DNA of 64,000 nucleotides from contig NZ_CANMDB010000010.1 of the NCBI RefSeq assembly GCF_947496515.1, positions 155,994 through 219,993 on the forward strand, given 5' to 3'. Source of the stretch: an uncultured Roseobacter sp. (lineage in GTDB: Bacteria; Pseudomonadota; Alphaproteobacteria; Rhodobacterales; Rhodobacteraceae). Positions within the stretch are counted from its first letter, which is position 1. Each line of letters opens with the position of its first letter. The notes below the pieces were generated by a model. That model was not told the origin of the DNA. It made no database searches and saw nothing but the letters and a program-made list of their open reading frames with translations. Positions 7,698-16,452 of the stretch are shown here, piece after piece. The position numbers and the translations under genes are program-made.

Positions 7698-8720
7698 CTA
7701 ATTCCTGGAAACCGGCTTTGAGCGCATGCGAGCCACGGTTTCACGCTCCGCGCGCTTGCAGCGCATCGGTGGCAGACCCTGATCCAGAAGCCGCAGATCC
7801 TCCAGCACCATGTCGCCCATCTGCTTGAACGCCACATCGAGCGCGCCCGCCCGGTGCGCGGACCGCAGGAAACCCGACAACTGCCGGACCTCGTGATCGC
7901 GCGGCAATGGCTCCTCCGGAAAGACATCACTTGCGGCAAGGATATGTCCCGACCGCACGGCGGCCATCAGATCATCGAAGTCGACCACATCCGCCCGGCT
8001 CAGCAGGATCAACCGCGCGCCCTGGCGCATCCTGGCAAAGGCGTCTGCGTTCAGAAACCCCTTGTTCTCCTGCGTGACACTGGCAACCACAAAGACCGTC
8101 TCACTCTCGCACAGGATCTCGTCCAGTGACGCGGGCCGGATCCCCGCCTCGCGCAGCAGCGAGGGCGGCAACCAGGGGTCAAAGGCAGAGATCTCCGCGC
8201 GAAAGCCCTGCAGCAACCGGGCAAGCGCACGTCCGAGATCCCCGAACCCGATGATCCCGATCCGCGAGTGCGACAGCAGCCGGGCGCTGTGATTGCTGTC
8301 CCCGCCCCAGATCTCGCGCCCCTGCCGAAACGCCAGATCCGCGTCGATCACATCGCGCGCCAGACACAGGGCCATCGCCAGACCGATCTCGGCCACCGGC
8401 TCGGCAAAGACAGCCCCCGTGGTGACCACATGGATGCCCCTTTCGAACAGATGATCATAGGGCATGTTGTTGATCAGATTGCTCTCCACGTTGAAGATAC
8501 AGCGCAGATTTTCCATCTGCACCAGCGTCTCGCGTGACAAGGCAGGCTGACCGATGATGTAGCTAATCCGTCTCAGGGTCTGCGGATCGAGGGTTTCGAT
8601 CTCCTCCGGCGCGACCTCCAGCAGATCGTAGTTCGCATGCAAGGCGGCCCGGGCCTCCGCCGAAAAAATCAGATCGAGCGACCGGGGATCGGGTGCGGAA
8701 AGGACAAGCGGTTTGGTCAT
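7698..8720 (-). CDS. D-isomer 2-hydroxyacid dehydrogenase family protein
   Basis: 340 residues. The NAD-binding Rossmann motif GIIGFGDLGRALA is in the middle, followed by LLSRADVVD (catalytic Arg), SDVFPEEPLP and SAHRAGALD (catalytic His region). This is the order seen in phosphoglycerate/glyoxylate/hydroxypyruvate-type dehydrogenases. The start at 8720 (ATGA overlap with the kinase stop) is chosen over 8816, which would run through the kinase gene. Last gene of the sugar operon, so it probably oxidises or reduces an acid intermediate of that sugar's breakdown. Substrate unknown. Confidence 0.85.
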   Translation of the reverse strand: MTKPLVLSAPDPRSLDLIFSAEARAALHANYDLLEVAPEEIETLDPQTLRRISYIIGQPALSRETLVQMENLRCIFNVESNLINNMPYDHLFERGIHVVTTGAVFAEPVAEIGLAMALCLARDVIDADLAFRQGREIWGGDSNHSARLLSHSRIGIIGFGDLGRALARLLQGFRAEISAFDPWLPPSLLREAGIRPASLDEILCESETVFVVASVTQENKGFLNADAFARMRQGARLILLSRADVVDFDDLMAAVRSGHILAASDVFPEEPLPRDHEVRQLSGFLRSAHRAGALDVAFKQMGDMVLEDLRLLDQGLPPMRCKRAERETVARMRSKPVSRN

Positions 8721-9589
8721 GAGGCCCTGTGTGTGCGTGAGATATGCGCGGCGGCGGCGGTGCTTGCCTGCTCCAGCGCGGGCTGCAAGGGGAGGTCTTC
8801 GGCCAAAGCCCGGCACAGTGTCCCGATAAAGGCATCGCCCGCACCATGGGTGCTGACCACGTCAACGGGATGGGCCGGCAAGGCGCCTGATCCTTTGCCG
8901 CGTTCGGCCCAGGCGACACCATCGCCACCGGCGGTGACGACAACAGTTGGGATATGCTCGGAGAGCGAGATTGCCGCCGCCTCGGCGCTGGCAAGATCGC
9001 TGACAGCAGCCGTGCCCATATCCTCCGCCTCGATCGCGTTCACGACCAGAACGTCGAGCGCATCCCGCAACGCCGGCGACAGAGCGCGGTGGGGAGCGGC
9101 GTTGAGGCAGATCCGCAGGCCATGGGCTTGCGCCGCCCGGGCCGCTGCAAAGTTCACCGCCTCGGGGACTTCGTTTTGCAGGATCAACACCTTCGCATCC
9201 TGCCAAAGCGCCGGGTCGGCGAATTGCGCGGTGTCGATATGAAGATTGGCCCCCGATACGATCACCGCACCGTAGTCTCCCTCCGCATCGACAATGGCCA
9301 CGCTCATCCCCGTGCCGCACCCCGCAATTCGCTGCACATCATCGGTGGCAATCCCTGCATCGCGCAACGTCGACAGCATCAGCTGAGCAAAATCATCCTC
9401 GCCCACCGCCCCGACAAACCGCGTCTGGGCACCGGCCTGCGCCGCAGCCACCGCCTGATTGCCGCCCTTGCCGCCAAATTTCGGATACCACGCCTGCCCG
9501 GTGACCGTCTCACCCTTGCGGGGGCGGTCGGGCGCCTCGACCATCAGATCATAGTGCAGGCTGCCCACGACAACGACGGCCCCGCTCAT
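8717..9589 (-). CDS. rbsK: PfkB-family sugar kinase (ribokinase-like)
   Basis: 290 residues. The N-terminal sugar-binding motif FGGKGGNQAVAAAQAG and the C-terminal ATP/catalytic motif THGAGDAF, with its catalytic Asp, are both present. This matches ribokinase more than fructokinase or adenosine kinase. It phosphorylates the sugar brought in by the adjacent CUT2 ABC transporter. It overlaps the RpiR regulator by four bases and the dehydrogenase by four bases. The symbol indicates family resemblance; the sugar need not be ribose. Confidence 0.85.
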   Translation of the reverse strand: MSGAVVVVGSLHYDLMVEAPDRPRKGETVTGQAWYPKFGGKGGNQAVAAAQAGAQTRFVGAVGEDDFAQLMLSTLRDAGIATDDVQRIAGCGTGMSVAIVDAEGDYGAVIVSGANLHIDTAQFADPALWQDAKVLILQNEVPEAVNFAAARAAQAHGLRICLNAAPHRALSPALRDALDVLVVNAIEAEDMGTAAVSDLASAEAAAISLSEHIPTVVVTAGGDGVAWAERGKGSGALPAHPVDVVSTHGAGDAFIGTLCRALAEDLPLQPALEQASTAAAAHISRTHRAS

Positions 9590-10446
9590 CCCTCGCGTTT
9601 CGCGGCGACAGCGCCCATGGTCTTGCCTAGGTTGACTTCGGCGGTTTTGAAATCCCGCTGCGCGATGGCGACATAGAGCGCATCGAGGATGTTCAGCTGC
9701 GCGATACGGGCCGCGGCGTTCTCTCCCAGCAAGGGCGAGCCGCGCGAGGTCGAGCACAGCACCACATCCGCTGCCTCGGCCACGGTGCTTTCGGCGTAGT
9801 TCGTGACGGCGATGGTCCGGGCACCCTGCTTGCGGGCAAGCCGCATCGGCTCCAGCACCGCGGTGGTCGCACCGGAATGGCTGAAGACCATGACCGCATC
9901 GTCAGGTTTCAGCACAGACGCCGACATCAGCATCATATGCGCGTCATCGTAAACGGAGGCCCGCATGCCAATGCGCAGGAACTTGTGGGCCACATCGCGG
10001 GCGATCTGGGCCGAGCCGCCGATGCCGTAGAAATCCCGGTTGTGCGCGCGGTACATGATGTCCGCCGCCCGGTCAAAAGCCTCAATGTCCAGAATGGCGA
10101 TGGTCTCCTCCAGCGCCTGCATAGAGGTGCGGAAAACCTTCTGGATGATGCTGGCGGAGCTGTCGTCGGGCGAGATCTCGCTGTAAAGGCTGGCCACATC
10201 GGATTGCTTGTATTCCACCAGCCCCCCGCGTAGCGCCCGAAATCCGCTGAACCCCAGCTTCTTGGCGATCTTGACGATCATCGCCTCCGAGACGGAGGCA
10301 TCGGTCGCCACCTGCTTGATGGAGGTCGCCTCGGTCAGGTCCTCGCGGGAGGTGATGGTATCCACCACGCGCAGTTCCAGCGGGGTCAGCTGCGGCAAGC
10401 GCATGCGGATCTGGGCGCCAATGGCGCGCGCATCCTGTCCGCTCAT
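9586..10446 (-). CDS. MurR/RpiR-family transcriptional regulator
   Basis: 286 residues. An N-terminal helix-turn-helix of the RpiR type (SIKQVATDASVSEAMIVKIAKKLGFSGF, about 42-69) precedes a SIS sugar-phosphate isomerase domain containing YGIGGSAQIA and VFSHSGATTAV. Such proteins sense a phosphosugar and usually repress their own sugar operon. It sits inside the operon between the permease and the kinase, so autoregulation is likely. The near-palindrome at 15129-15143 in front of the first operon gene is the best candidate binding site. Confidence 0.9.
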   Translation of the reverse strand: MSGQDARAIGAQIRMRLPQLTPLELRVVDTITSREDLTEATSIKQVATDASVSEAMIVKIAKKLGFSGFRALRGGLVEYKQSDVASLYSEISPDDSSASIIQKVFRTSMQALEETIAILDIEAFDRAADIMYRAHNRDFYGIGGSAQIARDVAHKFLRIGMRASVYDDAHMMLMSASVLKPDDAVMVFSHSGATTAVLEPMRLARKQGARTIAVTNYAESTVAEAADVVLCSTSRGSPLLGENAAARIAQLNILDALYVAIAQRDFKTAEVNLGKTMGAVAAKREG

Positions 10447-10449
10447 GGA

Positions 10450-11415
10450 TTATCTCCCTCTCGTGGCACGGTCGATCAGCATTGCAACGATGATGATGAT
10501 ACCGGTGGCAAGCAGTTGATAGAAGGCCTGAACGTTCATCAAGGTCAGACCGTTGCGCAGCGCACCAAGGATGATGGCACCGATGATCGTCCCCACGATG
10601 CTGCCCTTGCCGCCCATCAGGGACGCCCCGCCGATGGCAGCGGCGGCGATGGCGTCAAGCTCCCACAGGTTTCCGATGGTGGGCTCTGCCGCCCCCAGCC
10701 GTCCCACCAGAATGAGCGCCGCGATAGAGGCAAGGCCGCCCGAGATCACAAAGGTCGCCACCTTGGTGCGTGCCACTGGCACACCCGCGATGCGCGCGGC
10801 CTCCTCATTGCCGCCCACGGCGAGGATGTATTCCCCCAGCGGGGTCTTGTTCAGCACCACCCACAGCAGCAGCGCGATCACCCCCACGACAATCACCGCA
10901 TTGGGGATCCCCATTATATTGCCATTGGTCAGCGCACGAAACTCCGGCGGGATGCCAAAGATCGGGTTGCCGCCTGTGTAGATCAGCGCCAGCGCACGGT
11001 AGAGCGACAGCCCCCCCAGCGTGACGATAAAGGGCTGCAGACCCGCATAGGCGACCAACACCCCGTTGAAGAGACCGCACATCACGCCCACGCCCAGCGA
11101 CCCCATGATGGCCAGCGGCACGGGCACCCCGGCGACCATCAGGCTCGCCCCGATCACCGCGGACAGCGCGGCGGTGGGTCCGACGGACAGATCAATCCCG
11201 CCCGAGATGATCACCAGCGTCATACCCAGGGCAATCGCCGCATTGATCGAGGACTGCTGCAAGATGTTGATCAGATTGGGGGTGGTCAGAAACACCGGAG
11301 ACAACGATGCAAAGACCACCACAATCAGCGCAAGACCCAGCAAGGTGCCCGCATCGCGGATGTTGACCTTCAGGTTCAGGCCGGGCTTTGCGGTGCCGGG
11401 TGTCTTCTGGTTCAT
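10450..11415 (-). CDS. CUT2 sugar ABC transporter permease (RbsC-like)
   Basis: 321 residues, strongly hydrophobic with about eight to ten membrane helices. The ribose-type permease signatures GMTLVIISGGIDLSVG and AAIGGASLMGGKGSIVGTI are clear. It forms the membrane channel for the adjacent ATPase and binding protein. The ATG at 11415 is followed directly by charged residues and then the first helix. Spacing to the ATPase is 30 bases. Confidence 0.93.
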   Translation of the reverse strand: MNQKTPGTAKPGLNLKVNIRDAGTLLGLALIVVVFASLSPVFLTTPNLINILQQSSINAAIALGMTLVIISGGIDLSVGPTAALSAVIGASLMVAGVPVPLAIMGSLGVGVMCGLFNGVLVAYAGLQPFIVTLGGLSLYRALALIYTGGNPIFGIPPEFRALTNGNIMGIPNAVIVVGVIALLLWVVLNKTPLGEYILAVGGNEEAARIAGVPVARTKVATFVISGGLASIAALILVGRLGAAEPTIGNLWELDAIAAAAIGGASLMGGKGSIVGTIIGAIILGALRNGLTLMNVQAFYQLLATGIIIIVAMLIDRATRGR

Positions 11416-11445
11416 GAATGTCGCCTCTTTCGTCTTTGGGCTGCG

Positions 11446-12951
11446 TCAGGCCGTTGCCTGCTCTTTCCGGGGGATCGCGTGAAAGGCGATGTCGGTCTCG
11501 GAAATCCGGTCCTGGCCGAGATCGGCCACAATCCGGCCCTCGCGCATCACCAGAACCCGGTCCGACAGGCGGATGATCTCCGGCATCTCGGAGGAGACCA
11601 CGAGGATCGCATTGCCCTGTGATGCCAGTTTTTCGATCAGGTCGTAGATCTCGGATTTGGCGCCCACGTCGATCCCGCGGGTAGGCTCATCAAAGAGGAA
11701 AATCCGGGTGGCCGCCGCAAGCCACCGGCCGATGATCGCCTTTTGCTGGTTGCCGCCGCTGAAGGTCCCGATGGGTTGACGCACGTTCAAGGGGCGCAGC
11801 CGCAGATCCGACATCACCTCCTGCGACCGGGCGTGCAGCCTGCCATGCCGCAAAAGGCCGCCGCGGGTGTAGGTCCCCATCGTCGGCAGCGCCATGTTGG
11901 AGGCGACAGATCGCGCATGCACGATGCCCTCCTTCTTGCGCTCTTCCGGGACCAGCCCGATGCCGGCCCGTATGGCCGCGCGCGGATCGTTTGGACGCAC
12001 GGCTTTACCCCTGACACGCACCTCTCCGGCGGTGGGCCGGTCGATGCCCGCAATCAGCCGCAGCAATTCCGTTCGGCCAGCGCCAACAAGCCCCGAGATC
12101 CCCAGAACCTCGCCCGCGTGCAGGGTCAGGTCTGCGTCCATCACGGCGGTACCGCGGCTGAGCCCCTGCACCGTCAGCACCGGATCGGCGGTGGCATGAG
12201 AGACATGCGCCGCGCTCAGCACCTCGCGCCCGACCATCCGTGCAACGATACTATCTTCGGTTTCATCGGCAATGGTGACGACGGCAACGCGCTTGCCATC
12301 GCGCAGGATCGTCGCGCGGTCACACACCCGGAACACCTCGTCCATCTTGTGCGACACGTATATCACGGACACGCCCCGCGCCGACAGATCTGCGATCAGG
12401 GTCGCGAGGTTCTCGAACTCCGCGGGTGTCAGGCTCGACGTCGGCTCGTCCATGGCAATCACGCGCGCCTCGTCAATCAAGGCGCGGGCAATCTCCACGA
12501 TCTGTTGTTGCGCCACTTTCAACGTGTTGATCTTGACCGATGGGTCGATGGTCGGATCCAGCCCGGCAAGCACGGCCCTCGCGCGCCGCTCCTGCTCCTG
12601 CCGCCGGACGAGCACACCGCCCAGCCCCGTCAGCGGCCGACCCAGAAAGATGTTCTGTGCCACCGTCAGCTCCGGCACAAGCTGCAACTCCTGATGGATC
12701 ATCGCGATCCCGGCAGCGCGCGCATCGAGTGGCGTCCTGACGGTCAGCGGCGTGCCATCCACGGCGATCTCGCCGGTATCGCCCGGCCTGACGCCCGATA
12801 GTATATTGAGCATGGTGGATTTGCCCGCGCCATTCTCCCCCAGCAGGCCGTGGACCTCGCCCGGGGCCACCCGAAACGTCACATCATCCAGAGCGACGAT
12901 ACCCGGGTAGGTTTTGGTCGCACCGGTGATGCTCAGGCGGTCGGGGGGCAT
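11446..12951 (-). CDS. CUT2 sugar ABC transporter ATP-binding protein (RbsA-like, two ATPase domains)
   Basis: 501 residues with two fused nucleotide-binding domains, the hallmark of CUT2 importers. The first has Walker A GENGAGKST and Walker B VIAMDEPTSSLT. The second has a degenerate Walker A (GLVGAGRTE), signature SGGNQQKAIIGRWL and Walker B FLFDEPTRGID. Start MPPDRLSI at 12951 is chosen because the extra 16 residues upstream contain no conserved sequence. It energises sugar uptake with the adjacent permease. Confidence 0.92.
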   Translation of the reverse strand: MPPDRLSITGATKTYPGIVALDDVTFRVAPGEVHGLLGENGAGKSTMLNILSGVRPGDTGEIAVDGTPLTVRTPLDARAAGIAMIHQELQLVPELTVAQNIFLGRPLTGLGGVLVRRQEQERRARAVLAGLDPTIDPSVKINTLKVAQQQIVEIARALIDEARVIAMDEPTSSLTPAEFENLATLIADLSARGVSVIYVSHKMDEVFRVCDRATILRDGKRVAVVTIADETEDSIVARMVGREVLSAAHVSHATADPVLTVQGLSRGTAVMDADLTLHAGEVLGISGLVGAGRTELLRLIAGIDRPTAGEVRVRGKAVRPNDPRAAIRAGIGLVPEERKKEGIVHARSVASNMALPTMGTYTRGGLLRHGRLHARSQEVMSDLRLRPLNVRQPIGTFSGGNQQKAIIGRWLAAATRIFLFDEPTRGIDVGAKSEIYDLIEKLASQGNAILVVSSEMPEIIRLSDRVLVMREGRIVADLGQDRISETDIAFHAIPRKEQATA

Positions 12952-12983
12952 GTCGGGGCGTCCATGGATCGATGGTCGGGGAA

Positions 12984-13009
12984 GGAACGCACCGCGCACG
13001 GTGCGTCCC
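12984..13009 (-). other. Intergenic hairpin between binding-protein and ATPase genes
   Basis: Inverted repeat with an 11-bp stem (12984-12994 with 12999-13009, one G-T pair) and a 4-base loop. There is no T tract, so it is not a full terminator. Such hairpins after a binding-protein gene commonly protect the 3' end of that message so that binding protein is made in excess over the ATPase and permease. Role inferred from position. Confidence 0.55.
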
Positions 13010-13029
13010 GGCTTTCACGTGCGGGCAGG

Positions 13030-14076
13030 TTACTCCGCCAGCAGCACCTCGCGTAGTGCCCCCATATCGGACGTGGCGTAGGCATCGACGTTGTCGGCGG
13101 TGATCAGCGCCTGCGGGGTGGAGACCACGCGCGGCAGATCCTGACCGTCCAGCATCCGCAACACGACCTCCATCGCGATCTCGCCGGTCAGAACGGGAAA
13201 GCTGTCCACCGTCCCGGTCAAATCGCCCGCCCGGATCGACGCATAGGCATCCGAGATCCCGTCCGTCCCGAAGACGGCGACCTGCTCTTGCAGACCGGCG
13301 GCCTTGACCGCCTCCATCACACCGAGCGCCATGCCGTCATTATTGGCATAAAACCCGATCAGATCGGGGTGCTGCTGCAGAATGGTGGAGGCCGCGTTGA
13401 ACGCCTGCTCCCGGCTCCAGTTGGCGGGTACGGAGGCGACCACATCAAAGCCATCCGCACCTTCGGCTGTCTCGGTGAACCCGGCGGTGCGCTGGCCTGC
13501 CGCAAAAACGCCCGGCTGCCCCTCGATCACGGCGAGCTTTCCGCCGTCGGTGTTGTCGATGAACCACTGGGCGACGCGCACGCCATTGTCCTTTTGCACG
13601 TTGCCCACGTAGTTGGCGACCAGCGGGATCACCGCGTCGTTTACGTTCAGCACGGGGACGTCCTGAGCGACCGCAGTCTCATAGGCAGGCAGCAGATTGG
13701 CATCGGTCTGCGGTGAGAGCAAAAGCGCGTCGAACCCTTGGGTGATCAGGGTCTCTGCGATGGACAACTGGCCCAGCTGATCACCCTCGTTCGCCGCGGC
13801 CTGATAGACGACATCCACATCATGCGCCTTGGCCATGTTCGCGTAGCCCTCCCCAAGAGAGCGCCAGTATTCATTGGTCAGCGTTTTCGACACACCGCCC
13901 ACGCGCGTCCCCTCCGGCACCTCCGGAAAGGCGCCGAACTTCTCTTCCAGCTCGGACCAGTCCATCCGGTCCGGCTCACTGTCGGAGTTGAGCGGCGCAA
14001 GATCCTGTGCCTGTGCGGCGCCAACCGTCAGTGCCAGCGCGCTCACCGTCAGAAACGTCTTGATAGAGTTAGTCAT
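13030..14076 (-). CDS. Periplasmic sugar-binding protein (CUT2, RbsB-like)
   Basis: 348 residues with a Sec signal peptide ending VGAAQAQ near residue 23. The body is a type I periplasmic binding fold, with GGVSKTLTNEYWRSLGEGYANMA at the start of the first lobe, FDALLLSPQTDANLLPA, and GFYANNDGMALGVMEAV in the second lobe. It captures the sugar for the adjacent permease and ATPase. The N-terminal segment before the fold (about residues 25-58) is longer than in ribose-binding protein. Ligand not predictable from sequence. Confidence 0.9.
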   Translation of the reverse strand: MTNSIKTFLTVSALALTVGAAQAQDLAPLNSDSEPDRMDWSELEEKFGAFPEVPEGTRVGGVSKTLTNEYWRSLGEGYANMAKAHDVDVVYQAAANEGDQLGQLSIAETLITQGFDALLLSPQTDANLLPAYETAVAQDVPVLNVNDAVIPLVANYVGNVQKDNGVRVAQWFIDNTDGGKLAVIEGQPGVFAAGQRTAGFTETAEGADGFDVVASVPANWSREQAFNAASTILQQHPDLIGFYANNDGMALGVMEAVKAAGLQEQVAVFGTDGISDAYASIRAGDLTGTVDSFPVLTGEIAMEVVLRMLDGQDLPRVVSTPQALITADNVDAYATSDMGALREVLLAE

Positions 14077-14109
14077 GGTTTCCTCCCTTAGAATTCTTGA
14101 TTTGGATCG

Positions 14110-15093
14110 CTACGTGCCTTCGAGGGCCGCATTGACGATCTGCTGTGCCGTCACCGCGTCCTGCCGGCTCGTTGCCTCGCTCAGCCGGTTATCCGCGGAC
14201 AACCGCCCCGCTGCGCGCAGCAACCGCTCCACGGTCTCGATATTCGCTTCGCACTCCGCGACCGGGTCGAGCCCGCTGGCATCGGGGAAGGTGTCGAAAT
14301 AGATCGCCCCGTCATAGCCGTCGCGCTGGATCTGGACGAGCAGTTCCAGCGTTGCCTTGGTATTGACGGACCCCACCATCAGACCGTCATCGCGCTTGCC
14401 GTAGCCATCGTTGAGATGGACGCCCAGCAGCCTGGAATGGCGGTGAATCATCGCGGCGGCAAAGGCGGGCACCTCATCCGCATAGAGCACATGGGCGAAA
14501 TCGAGCGTGACACCCAGATTGGGCGATCCCGCCTCCTTGATGGCCAGCAGCGTCGTGGCCATGTCCGGCAGCAGGCTGAAGGCGCGGGGCTCATTGGGTT
14601 TGTATTCAATGCTGATCTGGCAGTCGGGATCGTGCTCCGCCACCTCGCGGATCGCCGCCACCTCATCTGCCCACATGCGGTTGTAGTCAGCCTGAAAGCT
14701 GTAGTCGAACCCATCCTGCCCGAGCCATATGGTCATCAGATCAGACCCGGTCTCGCGCGCGGCATCGATCCCTTTCTTGGTCAGGTCAATGGCCTCCTGC
14801 CGCACCGCGGGATCGGGATGCGTAAACGCGCCCAGCTTGAAGTTGGGGTTGGTATAGTACCGCATGGCAAGACCGTTCACCCCCAGCCCCAGATCCGCCA
14901 GACGCCGGGTCTGTGCTGCCATGTCATCGCCTGCGTGATCGGGATAGTTGAGATCAAGGTCCGTGAGACCCCGAACCGTGGCCGCCCGCTCCGCCATCTG
15001 CATGGGCGTCGGTTTGCCCGTCAGATCGGGCCAGTAGGACTGCGCATTAGACGCAAAAGAGTTCAACCGGGTCGCATATCTGTATGATGTCAT
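14110..15093 (-). CDS. Sugar phosphate isomerase/epimerase family protein (TIM barrel)
   Basis: 327 residues of the xylose-isomerase-like TIM-barrel family: GLTDLDLNYPDH at the start, then MTIWLGQDGFDY, SIEYKPNEPRAF (metal-binding Glu), GVTLDFAHVLYADE (Asp, His) and GVHLNDGYGKRDD (His). It is first gene of the sugar operon, so it probably isomerises or epimerises the imported sugar before or after phosphorylation. The residues spanning the metal site are all present. Exact reaction unknown. Confidence 0.85.
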   Translation of the reverse strand: MTSYRYATRLNSFASNAQSYWPDLTGKPTPMQMAERAATVRGLTDLDLNYPDHAGDDMAAQTRRLADLGLGVNGLAMRYYTNPNFKLGAFTHPDPAVRQEAIDLTKKGIDAARETGSDLMTIWLGQDGFDYSFQADYNRMWADEVAAIREVAEHDPDCQISIEYKPNEPRAFSLLPDMATTLLAIKEAGSPNLGVTLDFAHVLYADEVPAFAAAMIHRHSRLLGVHLNDGYGKRDDGLMVGSVNTKATLELLVQIQRDGYDGAIYFDTFPDASGLDPVAECEANIETVERLLRAAGRLSADNRLSEATSRQDAVTAQQIVNAALEGT

Positions 15094-15128
15094 CAGATTC
15101 TCCGCTTAATTCACAGCTTCATGTTTTT

Positions 15129-15143
15129 TTGTAAAGTTTGCAA
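15129..15143. promoter_or_regulatory. Near-palindromic operator candidate of the sugar operon
   Basis: TTGTAAAGTTTGCAA is a 15-bp near-palindrome (TTGYAAA-N-TTTRCAA) 36 bases upstream of the first operon gene. Its size and position suit a repressor site for the RpiR protein encoded in the operon. It also lies in the most AT-rich part of this gap, where the promoter should be. Confidence 0.5.
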
Positions 15144-15329
15144 TAGTCACTTTCGCCACCACAAATAGTGTACTGTTTCCAGACCGTTGATGAGCCCAAT
15201 ATGGCCATCAGAAGCGCGGTGAGCACCGACAGTGGCATTGCGCACCCGAGCCGCGCCACGCCGCCCATGCGCCGCGACCGAACGGACGCCGCCCATCGTC
15301 ACGGGCAGCGGTCCAGTTCTCCCGAATAC

Positions 15330-15355
15330 AAAAAAGCCGCCCCACCGGGACGGCC
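15330..15355 (-). terminator. Rho-independent terminator after dps
   Basis: On the minus strand an 8-bp GC stem (GCCGTCCC / GGGGCGGC, one G-T pair) with a 3-base loop is followed by TTTTTT. It lies 22 bases past the dps stop and ends that transcript before the divergent sugar-operon promoter. Confidence 0.85.
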
Positions 15356-15377
15356 TTTCAATCGGTTCAGGGTGCGC

Positions 15378-15848
15378 TTACGCGAGATGCGAGCGCAGGA
15401 ACCAGGCGAATTTCTCGTGGGTCTGGCCACGTGCGATGCACAGATCCTCGGTGAGCGTATCGCCGTGCTCCGCCGCCAGCGCGCCGCACCCGGCCAATGT
15501 CGCGGCCAGTGTTTCCTGCGCCGTCTGCATCACCTTGATCATCTCCTGATCACTGGCGTGACCGTCGTGTTCCTTGACCTTCGAGCGGGCGAGCATACCG
15601 GCCAGTGTACCTTCCGCATGCGCATCGAGCGACTTGACCCGCTCGGCCAGATCATCCTGCGCCACGAAGTGATCCTCGTAAATCTTTTGAAACAGGTCGT
15701 GCAGCGGCCCAAAGGCCATTCCTGTCACGTTCCAATGAAAATTCTGTGCCAACATGGTGGCAACCGCGGTTTCGGCGACCGATTGATTCAACGCATCCGC
15801 AATCGCGGTCCGCGCGTCCGTTGACAGTGCTACAGCTGTTTGGGTCAT
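15378..15848 (-). CDS. dps: Dps-family DNA-protecting ferritin-like protein
   Basis: 156 residues. The ferritin-like ferroxidase ligands of Dps are visible: NFHWNVTG (His) near residue 36-43, and HDLFQKIYEDHFVAQDDLAERV (His, Asp, Glu) near 49-70. Dps forms a 12-mer that oxidises and stores iron and shields DNA from peroxide. It is transcribed alone, with a terminator after it and an Irr-type box about 97 bases upstream, indicating iron control. The start ATG at 15848 follows an AGGGAG ribosome site. Confidence 0.92.
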   Translation of the reverse strand: MTQTAVALSTDARTAIADALNQSVAETAVATMLAQNFHWNVTGMAFGPLHDLFQKIYEDHFVAQDDLAERVKSLDAHAEGTLAGMLARSKVKEHDGHASDQEMIKVMQTAQETLAATLAGCGALAAEHGDTLTEDLCIARGQTHEKFAWFLRSHLA

Positions 15849-15944
15849 ACCAAGCTCCCTCTAATTCAGTTCGCTGGCTCGCATCAGGCTGGCTGGCTTA
15901 CGAAGCAATATCTAGGAAGCCAACCCATCCGAGGCAAGAAGTTT

Positions 15945-15961
15945 TTTAGAATTATTCTAAA
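15945..15961. promoter_or_regulatory. Irr box / iron control element (ICE)
   Basis: TTTAGAATTATTCTAAA is a 17-bp palindrome apart from its central base. It matches the alphaproteobacterial iron control element bound by Irr (TTTAGAA-N3-TTCTAAA). It lies about 97 bases upstream of dps and overlaps the stop codon of the neighbouring unknown gene. Irr typically represses iron-storage genes when iron is low. Confidence 0.82.
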
Positions 15962-16400
15962 CCAGAGAGAAAGACTCGACTACGCGCGTCAACAGGAACC
16001 GGATCAGACGGCGATGTTCGGCCCGGACCCGCGACCTCAGAAGGAAGGAAATGCTGGCATCATCGCCACGCGACATGGCCCGGCCCAGTTGCACCAGCCA
16101 GCTTTCATCGAACGTCATCTCGGCCGTGCCGGGGGCATGCAGACGCGCCGCCTTGCCCAGAGCCTCGTCCAGGCACCGCATCAACGCCTCCATATGCGCC
16201 GCCTGCGACGCCGATCGGCTGACATGCAGCAGCGCGCAGGCCTCGAAAAGATCCGCGCGCGGTTTGGCCCGGCAGGACATGGACATGACCCGCAGGCTGT
16301 CGATAAACGAATAGCCGCTCGCAGGCAGGGGCCGCGCGGGGCGGTGCTCTTTACCGAAATCCAGTTGCAGGGGCCGCATGTCGCAGGTCTCTCCGATCAT
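15957..16400 (-). CDS. Conserved-looking hypothetical protein
   Basis: 147 residues from an ATG at 16400 (an alternative is 16379). An upstream extension in the same frame would run through the divergent di-haem gene and is rejected. The protein is helical and Arg/Ala/Leu-rich, with CALLHVSRSASQAAHMEALMRCLDEALG and an Arg-rich tail HRRLIRFLLTRVVESFSLV. No domain recognised. It is divergent from the di-haem protein gene and its stop lies inside the Irr box of dps. Confidence 0.65.
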   Translation of the reverse strand: MIGETCDMRPLQLDFGKEHRPARPLPASGYSFIDSLRVMSMSCRAKPRADLFEACALLHVSRSASQAAHMEALMRCLDEALGKAARLHAPGTAEMTFDESWLVQLGRAMSRGDDASISFLLRSRVRAEHRRLIRFLLTRVVESFSLV

Positions 16401-16426
16401 AAGAGGCAGGAATCGCCTCGCCTTTC

Positions 16427-16432
16427 TATAAT
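16427..16432 (+). promoter_or_regulatory. Candidate -10 box of the di-haem/imelysin operon
   Basis: A perfect TATAAT lies 20 bases before the ATG at 16453. No good -35 is visible at 16-18 bases upstream. The implied 5' leader would be very short and has no ribosome site, so the start may be leaderless or slightly downstream. Weak call. Confidence 0.35.
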
Positions 16433-16452
16433 CCTGAGTATATTTATAAGTT

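Noticed and set aside
13030..14076. Assigning ribose as the ligand of the CUT2 system
   Set aside because: Neighbour enzymes (TIM-barrel isomerase and hydroxyacid dehydrogenase) are not those of a ribose operon, and binding-site residues cannot be read by eye.
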